Origin: Onthophagus taurus
Taxonomy: Eukaryota; Arthropoda; Insecta; Coleoptera; Scarabaeidae
Length of the DNA stretch: 64,000 nucleotides
Reading direction: 5' to 3'
Assembly (NCBI RefSeq): GCF_036711975.1
Contig: NC_091973.1
Span: 4,774,001 to 4,838,000, forward strand
The notes under the pieces are model-generated. The model saw only the letters and a program-made list of their open reading frames with translations. It had not been told where the DNA came from and ran no database searches. This document shows positions 12,601-23,800 of this stretch, in pieces. Position numbers and translations under genes: made by a program. How positions within the stretch are numbered: position 1 is the stretch's first letter; each line of letters starts with the position of its first letter.

Positions 12601-15600
12601 TGGGTTGCTTGTGTTGATACGACCGAAAAAGGAGATCTTGGAAAGTGTGAATTACTCGGGGAGTACAGTGTCACTCACGAATACGCCACTTTAACAGATA
12701 CAGATATGTTAAATTATAGTATTAACGTTCATGATGGAGGAAATGTTCTAGAACTAGTCGGTTTATGCTGTATGTATTTATTATCAAATTAAATATTGTA
12801 TTTAAATTTTTGTTATGGATTTTATAGCTAGTCATGGGACGCATGTAGCATCAATTGCTTCCGCTTATTTTCCCGATCAACCAAAACTCAACGGTGTTGC
12901 GCCTGGTGCTCAAATAGTTTCATTAACAATAGGTGATGGACGGCTGGGTTCCATGGAAACTGGTACAGCTTTAGTTCGTGCTATGATTAAGGTTATGGAG
13001 TTACAAAAAACTTACCCTATTCATGTGATAAATATGAGTTATGGTGAACATGCACATTGGTCGAATGCTGGGTTAGTATTTTCAGAGCGATTTTAACCTT
13101 ATTTTTAATTTATTTTAATTTTTAAGCCGTATCGGTGAATTAATGAATGAGGTAGTAAACAAATACGGTGTGGTTTGGGTGGCATCGGCCGGAAATCACG
13201 GTCCTGCGTTAAGTACGGTTGGAACACCACCGGATATTAGCCAAGAAACGGTTATAGGTGTCGGGGCATACGTTTCCCCGGAAATGATGATAGCTGAATA
13301 TTCGATGATGCAAAAACTCCCTGGGATGCCATATACTTGGTCGTCGCGTGGTCCAACCATCGATGGTGGTTGTGGTGTTACAGTGTGCGCCCCAGGTGGC
13401 GCTATCACTTCAGTTCCAAACTTCACCTTACGTAATTGTCAATTGTTTAATGGTACCTCGATGGCTTCGCCTCATGTAGCTGGAGCGGTGGCCGTTTTAA
13501 TTTCCGGTTTGATTCAAAAAAATGTTCCTTATTCGCCGTATTGTGTGAAACGGGCTTTGGAAAATTCGGCGACTAAGTTGGATGATGTCGAACCGTTCGC
13601 GCAAGGCCATGGATTGTTGAACGTTGAGAAAGCTTTCGAATTATTACAGATGTTTAAAAATGCTCAAGAAAGAGACGTTCGATTTCATATAACATGTAGC
13701 GGCGTTGGTGCTAAAGGGATTTATATAAGAAATAAATTAAATACGAAGATTCATACGTGTGCTGTAAACGTTGAACCGAATTTTAAACACACAACAAATA
13801 CAGTTGAAAACGTTTCTTCCAAATTAACGTTTAATATGAGATTAAGTTTTGTTTGTGACGCATCCTACATCACATATCCGCCTCATTTAGATTTATCAAA
13901 CGGACCTAGAGGGTTCATTGTAAAAGTTGATACTTCCGGATTAGCACCTGGTGTTCATAGAACGATGATTGAAGCTTACGACGTTACGTGTGTACAAAAA
14001 GGTCCGATATTTCATATTCCCGTCACTATTATTCAACCGGTCGATATCCCGAAACCAAAGTATACGTTGGAATATAAAAAATTATTCAAACCAAACACGA
14101 TCCATCGACAATTTTTCACCGTTCCGGATTTAGCCACCTGGGCCGTTTTAAGATTGAGAACTTGCGAAACTGAAGCTATGGGGAGCTTCGTTATACATTG
14201 TATGCAAATCTTGCCAAAACAAAGCTGTAAAAGCTTAGAAATTAATCGACAATGCGTCGTCACGTGTACGAGCGATTGTGTTCATAGCTTTCCCGTTCGC
14301 GGCGGGATCATGCTCGAAGTTGTTGTCGCTAAATATTGGGCTAGTCTTGGCGAGGTGAACGTTGATTATTCCATTTCTTTTCATGGCATAAAACCATCCC
14401 AACCTTCCATTGTTATGCAAGCCGCCGATGGTATTCATATGCTTGATGTTACTACCATGCAAGGCGAAGAAGTTTTACCAACTATTACTTTAAAAAATTC
14501 CGTTCAAATATTAAGGTAAGATATACTGTTGGAAATAATTCACGGGCACACAATATATAATCTGAACGCGTGAAGATAAATCCATAATATTTGAATAAAG
14601 GGAGCATAAAGGTTTGCTATAGACGAGTTTATTCAGTGAGTTTCGAATTTTTCTGCCGCGGCATTGTTGAAGTGGGTGGAATATACCGGTCGTTTTTAGT
14701 GTGGGGTGAGGGATCAGTTTGTTGTCGTACTCTGTGCGCAATGGAAGGGCGATCGCGGTATTAAGTTGTGGGTATGCACATTGAGGGTGTATCCGTTCCT
14801 TGAAATTACGCGTCATCTCGATCGGTAGTTATCGGCAGTGCAACGGGCATTGCGAGAATGGTCTGAGCTAGGACATACGCACCTTCAGCGGCGTGCGCCG
14901 CTCTCCATGTGGGTATAAGTTACACTACTTTAGTACTACTTCCACACCAAATTTCATTGCGCTAGCACACGCGTTCAAATTATACAGGGTGTGCTCGTGA
15001 ATTATTTCCAAATTAATTTGTTTATTTTTATTTACAAATTGGTTTTTAGACCATCTGATTCTAAAATAGCACCATTAACAGACCGCGATATAATCCCACC
15101 AAGTAGACAAATTTACGAATTATGTTTAACTTATCCCTTTCACATAACAAAAGCAACCGAGGTATCTCCAAATAGTCCGTTATTAAGCGACGTTTTATAT
15201 GAATCGGAATTTGAGTCTCAACTTTGGATGCTATACGATAATAATAAACAATATTTGGGCTCCGGCGATGCGTATCCATCAAAAGTAAGTCTCTCCTTTA
15301 TTTTGACCCACACAAATCTTACAATTTCTTTCTTAGTACACCATAAAATTGTCCAAAGGCGATTACGTAATAAAAATGCACATTCGCCACGACAAAAAGG
15401 AGTATTTAGAAAAGTTATCAGAAACACCGTTGCTGTTAAATCAAAAACTTAGCGCGAATATTATTTTGGACGTTTACGGCAGCCACACTCAAGCGGTTAT
15501 TGGCGGAAAAAAAGCTGTTTCTGGGCACACGATGCAATCGTCGACTATACCGCTGTATATAGCACCCTTAGCGTCAGATAAATATGTCGCTAAAAGTAAT

Positions 15601-16539
15601 AATCCGGCGCAATATTTAACGGGAATTATAACGTACGCTAAAGATGAATTAGGCAAAAAAGCGGACACATATCCTTTCAAATATATTTTATTTGAAACGG
15701 GGAAAAGATCTTCGAATGATAAAAATGTCGATAAGGATAAATCGAAACAAGATGAATATCACGACGCGGAAAGAGATTTAAAAATATTATGGTTATCCAA
15801 ATTTGGTAAAAATTTTTTATATAGTATTATTTTAAATATTAATTATTTATTTTTAGAAACAAGCTCTGCAACCGACGAATTTTATTTGGATTTATGCAAA
15901 GAGTATCCGGATAGTTTAGAAGTACATTCATCGTATTTACAATGTATTGATCCATTTGAACCAAAGAAACAACTTCCGTTTGTGTATAAACCACAATCGC
16001 ATATGGTTAGCAAATCGAGTGTTCGTAAATATATTGAAGTGTGCAATAAAATTTTAAGTTCAGTTGATCAAGAGAAAATACTTGCTCATTTTGCGATAAA
16101 AATTGATCAACGACCGGACGCCGGTCAGATTCGACAACAAATGGAACGCCAAAAAAATATTTTAATAGAAGCGTTGTGTAGAAAAGGAATGTATTTGTGT
16201 TTATTTAGTGATTTGAAAGATTCAATGCAATCCGACGGTGACGACGTTTCTCCCGAAGAAATTGTTGATGTTTGGCAAAATTTACAAAAATTTGTTGATC
16301 CCACCGATAGTAAAATTACAAACATGTACGTTTTGTATTTTGGTTTATGGCATGCGTGTTATCACAAACATTATGGGCGAATGATAAAATACCTAACTCG
16401 AATTCAAGAAGAAAAATCTTTAGAAGAAATTGAAGAAAAAATTATTGAAGTTTGTCATGTGTTAGAGTGGAACCATGTAGTGTTATATCTTGAACGAGGA
16501 ATTTTATCAAAGTTCCCATTGGCGTATAAGCCATTTTAA
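9696..16539 (+). CDS. TPP2: Tripeptidyl-peptidase II
   Basis: Giant cytosolic subtilisin-family serine exopeptidase that releases tripeptides downstream of the proteasome. Coding exons: 9696-9857, 12154-12769, 12828-13071, 13127-14515, 15050-15284, 15337-15805, 15857-16539. These sum to 3,798 nt, 1,265 residues, close to the usual animal length of about 1,250. Catalytic set visible: D43 ([11 protein letters not shown]), H262 (SHGTHVASI), oxyanion N364 (ASAGNHGP) and S452 ([12 protein letters not shown]). The insert between D and H typical of TPP2 is present, as is the C-terminal half with [10 protein letters not shown] and [12 protein letters not shown]. The second residue of the first triad motif lies before the 2.3-kb intron 1, which is loaded with palindromic repeats; intron 5 holds a MITE. 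Complete with no breaks. Confidence 0.97.
10365..11345. repeat. Family-A palindromic repeat cluster 2 in TPP2 intron 1
   Basis: Eight to ten copies of the family-A core in both orientations, spaced 50-100 bp, with spacers containing CCTGCTTGAA/CTTCAAGCAG and AAGTATCATGAACAAT. Two copies of a segment related to the 175-bp repeat of the Lap1 intron follow (about 10,840-10,985 and 11,430-11,560), so the two repeat types travel together. Confidence 0.9.
14529..15011. mobile_element. MITE in TPP2 intron 5 (about 50-bp terminal inverted repeats)
   Basis: Termini TTGGAAATAATTCACG at the left and its inverse at the right, extending inward to matching GAACGCGTG blocks at about 50 bp (left arm 14529-14580, right arm 14961-15011). 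The 483-bp element has no coding capacity. The body is richer in GC than the intron around it. Target-site duplication is not clear. The frame 14511-14816 (minus) lies inside it and is not a gene. Confidence 0.75.
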
Positions 16540-17125
16540 AGAAAATTTAAAAAATAACTACGTACCTTAATGTACCTTAATTAACCACTGTGGATTTTGC
16601 GAATTACGAATCGTTTCGAAAATGTTCACTTTTTTTTTTGGCCGTTCTCGTGTTCAATAAAACTTAAATAAAAAAAATAAAATAATTATATATGAACCGT
16701 TTCCGTTCATATAATTCATTACGACGAGCATTTTTTACGTTAACATTTTTTAAAAGTGCCTTCATTCATTCACCTGCAAACAGTTCTCATTGCCAAATTG
16801 TTTCTCTTCTTGCAAATTTAAAAATGATAAATTAAAAAAATAAAAACAAAGCTTCGTTTTCAGTAAAGGTAGTTTTATTATAATCCTTAGAATTTGTATT
16901 TTAGGATACCACCAACAGACCAACAGTCAAATTTCTCCCTCCATATATATTTTTTTTTAATAATAATAGGTAAGTAATACATGATTTTAATCATAAATTA
17001 AATAAAATATAATTTATAAACAATTTCAAAAAAATATTTGCAGGATGGGTCAAAACATCTCCATGATAAAAGTTAAGGCCCCTCAATTTAGAAATCGATA
17101 TCTTCGCTCGATAAAAAATAGAACT
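16540..17125. other. TPP2 3' flank
   Basis: Contains AATAAA near 16657, a probable TPP2 polyadenylation signal, then AT-rich DNA with no gene I can support before palindromic cluster 3 starts. Confidence 0.5.
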
Positions 17126-17875
17126 ATGTTTAGGGCGGCCGATGTCTTCGAAGTCGACCGAGATTATTTCTCTTACTCTGCTTGAAATTTATGGAAGAAT
17201 AATCTCGGCCGACTTCGAAGACGTCGGCCGCCCAATGTATTGCTCATGATACTTGGGGCGGCCGACGTCTTCGAAGTCGGCCGAGATTGTTTCTTTCATG
17301 AATTTCAAGCAGGGTAGACTTATTGTATTGTTCGTGATACTTGCGGCGGCCGACGTCTTCGAAGTCGACCGAGATTATTTCTCTTAGCCTGTTTGAAATT
17401 TATGGATGAAATAATCTCGGCCGACTTCGAAGACGTCGGCCGCCCCAAGCATCATGAACAATACTTTGGGCGGCCGACGTCTTTGAAGTCGACCAAGATT
17501 GTTTCTTCCATAAATTTCAACCAGGGTTGGGTTGGGTTGCGTAGAAACACGGTAGACTTATTGTATTGTTCGTGATACTTGGGGCGGCCGACGTCTTCGA
17601 AGTCGGCCGAGATTATTTCTCTTAGCCTGTTTGAAATATATGGAAGAAATAATCTTGGCCGACTTCGAAGATGTCGGCCGCCCCAAGTATTGTTCCTGGT
17701 ATAAGAAATAATCTCGGCCGACTTCGAAGACGTCGGCCGCCCCAAGCATCATGACTAATACTTTGAGCGGCCGACGTCTTCGAAGTCGGCCGAGATTGTT
17801 TCTTCCATAAACTTCAAGCAGGTTATGAGAAATAATCTTGGCCGACTTCGAAGACGTCATAAATTTCAAGCTGGG
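17125..17875. repeat. Family-A palindromic repeat cluster 3
   Basis: About eleven family-A cores alternating in orientation at 50-80 bp spacing, with loops containing AAGTATTGTTC/GAACAATACTT and flanks CCTGCTTGAAATTTATG. The short frames rich in [13 protein letters not shown] and its antisense seen here are translations of the palindrome, not genes. Confidence 0.92.
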
Positions 17876-18845
17876 TAGACTTAGTTTCACATACCATTAA
17901 CAACTTGTAATGGATCGAATTCAGCAAATTTTCATATTTTTCTCGATATATATGCATCTTAGAGCAAAAGAGCTCTTTCACATTTGCTCTCAGATGTATA
18001 AGTATCTAGAAGTGTATTGACAATTTTTTCACTACATTGAGGGGCATCAAAAACACTTCTCATGTGTTTAATGTTATTGACTGCGCATCCTGTTACATCA
18101 AACCTTGAAAATATAAGCACACTCAAAAAATATTTATAAACAATTCATATTTTTGAGTTGATTGTAAAATACAATACAATGTATAAATAACGTCGTCTCA
18201 GGGAGGTCCTTCCTTTATTAATTAAATTAATAATTAATTAAAAAAAAGTAATAAAATAAGTAGAACATTAATTGGAAGCACTTGATGTTATATTATGAAG
18301 ATTTTCGTTTCGTAATAATTTTAAATAAGAACCACCCGAGGGTTGCATGCTGATTTGATGGTCTGGAGGTCGTAGACTCTCAGTAAAAAAACGGTTTCAG
18401 GTTACGATTCGACCGGGATCGTGTGTAAAAACTATTTAAAAATAAATCACATCATGTCGTATGCAATTTTCATAATAAATGCATTCTTTTTTAAGGCATA
18501 TTATTATTATTACTATTAGCGTTAGCGACCTACTGTCTTTTAGTCAAACGTCTACCATTATCTCGTCATCTTCTTTTTTTATATCCAAGTCGTTCATTAA
18601 AAATGTATGAGGTAGCGACGAAGGTACTTCCGTGTATGGGTCCAACACTAACAGTAAAAAAAAATCAAAAATTATTATGACAAAAAGAATAAAATATGAT
18701 GTAGGTAAAAGTAAAAGAATAATATATAATTGTTAATTAATAATGTACAATATAATGGAATAAAATTATGTTAGTAGGTGGAGTTCAGGAATATATCTAA
18801 ATCTCTTTTAACTTAATTTACAAATAAAAATTAAATTTAACAAAA
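17876..18845. other. Intergenic, TPP2 to msl-2
   Basis: Starts with a fragment of the 175-bp repeat family (17,925-17,990, ATTTTTCTCGATATATATGC) and continues as AT-rich DNA. A moderately GC-rich stretch at 18,325-18,430 vaguely resembles a tRNA-derived SINE. No gene is supported. Confidence 0.5.
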
Positions 18846-20226
18846 TTAAAAAAACTTCAATAATATAGATAAAATCTTGGAAGGTAACATATGGTGATAT
18901 TCCATTATATTGTATAATATTCTATGTACTGAAGATGAAACATGTCTGCTTTTTATTATATTAGAGAATTTCATCCCATTTATGACAAAAAGAATATTTA
19001 TGTAGTTACCATTTAATTTGAGGTGTTCATTTAATTGTTCAATTGTCAAATTAGCATCAAGTTCAATTTTGACTGTTTGAAGCATTGGTACATCTTGTTT
19101 TGGTTTCGGTAATTGATAAACAGGCCTTGGTTGAACTTGATACGCTTGTGGCTGTTCCTGAGGTTGTGTTACGTCTTGAAATTGCTTTAATATATGTGGC
19201 AGGTTAATTACCTAAAATTTTTTTTTTTTAATTTTATTTTTTTATGAATTAAATAACAAAAAGTTACTTTATTTCCATCGGGGGTGTGTGGATTTCGACA
19301 CCCTCGACATTTACAATCCATACATGCTTTACTTTCAACGTAACAAGGACATCTTTGCCCACAACATGTTAATTTACCAGGTGTTGCTGTTGCATTGCCA
19401 CAGCGGCAACCTCTTCGTTGTTTTGTTATTACTTTAACAGGGGGTTTTTTAAATATACCCTTTAAAAAAAAAATCATTAATAATTAATTATGTAATAATA
19501 ATGAAAAATTACCTTTTCAATATTATTATCACGTTTTGGTGCAGAAGTAATTGGTTTAGGTTTGTCTGGTGCATCTTTACCTTTCCTCTTAATTGTAATT
19601 TTACTACCCATACCAGTGTACAAGACGGAATATAAAGGTGGTCTATTATTGGTGTTGAACATGTTCTTGGTGTTATCATTCCCTGTGGGTTGTAGAGTTT
19701 GTGTAGATGAATTGGTGTATATACAAGGTAGGATATTAATTTCTGATTTTGATAGGCCAACATTGCAACGATACTCATCTTGAAATGAGGCGCCTTCTTT
19801 TATTAGAAACATTAGGTTGCTGGCGCCTCTTTCAACGCCTGATTGTGTGTGACTATTAGCAGCCAATTCCAAGCATTTATAAATATCAGATGCAAGCAAT
19901 CGCAGGCACATTTTCTTGTAACACTGCAGCAGTGTCCTTAGCTGCCTGTTATCGCTATAATCATCACAGTCTTTACACCATGAGCATGCTGGTTTTATTC
20001 TTTTTCTACCACCTTGACATTTTCGACAGAGATGATGTTGGCATCTACCAGGTGTTGGACTTAAAGGATCTACGAGGAGATTACCGCAAACGACGCAGGT
20101 AAGAGAGTTTCTCAAGTAAGGTACTAATCTGTATAAATCTTGCCAAGAACTTGAATTGGCCGCATCACATCTCAGTATTATTTGCGTTGTTGTCACGTAC
20201 AAGTTCGTAGAATTCATTTTAGCCAT
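18846..20226 (-). CDS. msl-2: MSL2, RING E3 ligase of the MSL complex
   Basis: Three coding exons on the minus strand, 20226-19513, 19459-19268 and 19211-18846, all junctions in phase 0, giving 423 residues from MAKMNSTN (the in-frame ATG at 20217 is an alternative start). The N-terminal segment has the MSL2 RING, C44-x2-C47 through C81-SW-C84, including RCQHHLCRKC. Exon 2 encodes the cysteine-rich CXC DNA-binding domain, starting RRGCRCGNATATPG and ending CRGCRNPH (about residues 254-292). In flies MSL2 nucleates the dosage-compensation complex on the male X; mammalian MSL2 is a nucleosomal H2B ubiquitin ligase and gene regulator. At 423 residues it is shorter than fly or human MSL2, mainly in the RING-CXC linker and tail. 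The tail (QPQAYQVQPRPVYQLP) is Pro/Gln-rich. Domain order makes the assignment strong. Confidence 0.94.
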
Positions 20227-20835
20227 TTTTTGTACTCGAAAACAATCACGGAAGATAAACAAATGTAAGAAATAAATGTAAATATTTTGGTTATACTTTG
20301 ACAGTTAGTATTATAACCACACAATTTGTTTGAAAATTATGTACACAAGCAGTTTTTCCACTACTTAAACTTTTCATTTCTTAAATTATTTTTGTTACTC
20401 AAATATAGATGTAATATAAGCCAAGAGTTCTGTAGTTCCCAGAATCATTAATTTACACTTTAATAATTAGATGGCGTATGGGTGTGAGAATCAAAGGTGT
20501 CAAATTTCCAGCGCCATCTAGTTTCTTCAGTTAGCTAACACATGTGCACCGTTTTTTGACAGTAAATTTGACAGTATTCTGACAGTTTCAGTTTGTTGTA
20601 AGAAACAAAGCCATTTATTTACAAATTTTACAAGTTACATTTGCAAAAGACACTTTTGTAACATATATACACACAAAAAACATTGATTACCGTGATTATT
20701 AGAGCCCGATCAATACGGAGATGTCAAGATACAAGTAAAAGGCGTGCTTTAAAGCTCTCATCCTGCGACAAACGGCAGCATCTTGCGTTTAAGTGAAAAT
20801 TAATCAAAAATGTTGGCTTCTACGAGGAGGACGCG
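20227..20835. promoter_or_regulatory. Head-to-head promoter interval, msl-2 / Lap1
   Basis: Only 609 bp separate the two start codons, so both 5' leaders and both promoters must lie here. Three close copies of TTTGACAG/TCTGACAG-type sequence occur at 20,555-20,590. No extra gene is visible. Confidence 0.6.
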
Positions 20836-23800
20836 ATGAATTGGTTCAATTGTTTCGCTTGCAAACAAAAAACGGTCGACAACGTAAAATCGTTGGATTT
20901 TAGCAGGACTTCGCTCAACGAAGTTCCTGGAGACATATTTCAATATGAACGAACGTTAGAAAATTTGTATTTGGATGGAAATAAGGTTTGTATATACAGG
21001 GTGGTTTAGTTTTTAATCGGGAAACTCGTTTGTTTTCAAGCTGAGCTGTCAAAATTGAGCCAAAAATTTACACTTTATCTTTTATTTTATTTAAGTAAAC
21101 CATAAAATTTCAAACTTTGTATGTATTTATTACTGATTAATACCTTATTTTCAACCATTCCTTAAACTTCCCTAGCGCTATCTAAGGGGATGAAATTCAC
21201 AGCCCCTTTGATTTTTTTATCACAACTTTTTACCCCCATGGAATAATAACATAAAAAAATATGCGCTGTAAAGCTCATTCTTTAGTGCTACTTTTTTGTC
21301 TCTTTAGTATTTTCCTTAAAGTTAATAGTTTCTCTGTAAAAAAATAAAGTATCATGGCATGTACCACTGTTTAACTAAATTAATTATAAAAGTTGGCTCT
21401 GAGAACTTGTGGTGAATCCTCATAATTGTTGATGATTATTAATCATTTTTGACTGTTATTAAGCAAGAGTATCAATTTTTTAATAATATAAAATTAAAAT
21501 TTTTGTTAATAAATTTTTTATCTTTAAGGAAAAAACTAAAAAGACCCATATTTTTTTATGTTAATATTCCATGGCGTTAAAAAGTTGTTATAAAAAAATC
21601 AAAGGGGTTGTAAATTTTTATGTTTATATAAAAAACTTGTATTATTTTGGCAAGTACTACATCCTAGTAAAGTTTCCTGATTAAAAATTGAACCACCCTG
21701 TATTTTATTTATTTATTTGTTAATTATATAATTAATTTTTTAGATTATTGATTTACCAAGAACGTTGTTTCAATGCGAAGAACTCCGTCACTTGGATATT
21801 AGCGACAATGAAATTCAAAATATACCGAATTTAATATCAAAATTGGTCAATTTACATACGTTGAATGTAAGCCGTAATTGTACGTAAGAACATCGCAGAA
21901 CATCGTAGAATATCTTCAAAAATTATTTTTATAGCAACTCATTTTTCTCATTTATTTTTATTTCTTATATTTATTACAGTATAATCCAATTATAATTTGT
22001 GGTCAATTTTTAATACACAACATTTTATTCAAATCACTTTTACTAAATCACTTTAGAGATTATCTTCGCAACCGCTTAATAAAAAAAATTGCGGCAAAGT
22101 TTGTTGTAAACACTGAACATTTCTACATAACATATGTTTATTCTTCTAATTTTCATATTTTCTCGACATTGATGCATCTGAGAGCAAAAGTGTTCAAGAG
22201 CAATGTGTAAAGGGTAAAATTTGCTACAACTTTTGTTCTAAAAGTTTTTCTGTATCATGCTTGGAATACAATTTTTTTCATCAATCAATTGTGAAATGAT
22301 GAATTCTTAAAATTTTCATTTTTTCGAATTTTTCTCGATATTGATGCAGTTGAGAGCAAAAGTGTCCAACAGCAATGTGTAAAGGGTAAAATTTGCTACA
22401 ACTTTTGTTCTAAAAGTTTTTCTGTATCATGCTCGGAATATAGTTTTTTTTTCATCAACCAATTGTGAAATGACGAATTCTTGTAATTTTCATATTTTCG
22501 AATTTTTCTCGACATTGATGTGACTGAGAGCAAAACTGTTACAGAACAATGTGTAAAGGGTAAAATTTGCTACAACTTTTATTCTAAAAGTTTTTTTGTA
22601 TCACGCTCGGAACACAGTTTTTTTTTCATCAAGCAGTTGTGAAATGACGAATTCTTTTAATTTTCATATTTTCGAATTTTTCTCGACATTGATGCAGTTG
22701 ACATCAAAAGTGTTAGAGAGCAATGTGTAAACGGTAAAATTTGCTACAACTTTTGTTCTAAAAGTTTTTCTGTATCATGCTCGGAATATAGTTTTTTTTT
22801 TCATCAACCAATTATGAAATGACGAATTCTTGTAATTTTCATATTTTCGAATTTTTCTCGACATTGATGTGACTGAGAGCAAAACTGTTAGAGAACAATG
22901 TGTAAAGGGTAAAATTTGCTACAACTTTTATTCTAAAAGTTTTTTTGTATCACGCTCGGAACACAGTTTTTTTTTCATCAAGCAGTTGTGAAATGACGAA
23001 TTCTTAAAATTTTCATATTTTCAAATTTTTCTCGACATTGATGCAGTTGATATCAAAAGTGTTAGAGAGCAATGTGTAAACGGTAAAATTTGCTACAACT
23101 TTTATTCTAAAAGTTTTTTTGTATCACGCTCGGAATAGTTTTTTTTTTCATCAACCAATTGTGAAACGACGAATTCTTTTAATTTTCATATTTTCAACTT
23201 TTTCTCGACATTGATGCAGCTGAGAGCAAAAGTGTTAGAGAGCAATGTGTAAAAGGTAAAATTTGCTACAACTTTTGTACAAAAAGTTTTTCTGCACCAT
23301 TCTTCTAATTTTAGAATTTTATATTTTTGCGATTTTTGAAAAAGTTTAAACGGATCGGTACTATTTACTTTACGGATATTTAGTCACCATAAAAGTTGCT
23401 TCATTATGGTGAAAACCTCATCTGGATATCTCCATCCATTCTCGAATTATAAAAGAAAATGTTAAAACGTTTCCTTAAAACCTTATCCAACATTCTTTCT
23501 TGGGTTGATTGACATTTGTAAATAAAACTATCCCTGCATAACATTCCTTAGACTTCAGTGCAAAACTTTTTTTATTATTATATTGAAATTAATTATAAAT
23601 GGATTATACTGTATCGATTAAACAACCCATAAATTTTTATTAATGATTTAGGTTTAAAATATACGGACGTTCCAAGCGCTATTCACAGATGTCAAAAATT
23701 AGCGATTTTCGATATAAGTACAAATACTTTGGAGAAAGTGCCGGAAGGTTTAACGAGTTTAATTAACCTTCGCGAGCTTTATTTGAACGATACTTATATA

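Noticed and set aside
18325-18430. Possible tRNA-derived SINE or tRNA gene (GATTCGACCGGG resembling a B box)
   Set aside because: No convincing A box at the proper distance and no cloverleaf could be drawn.
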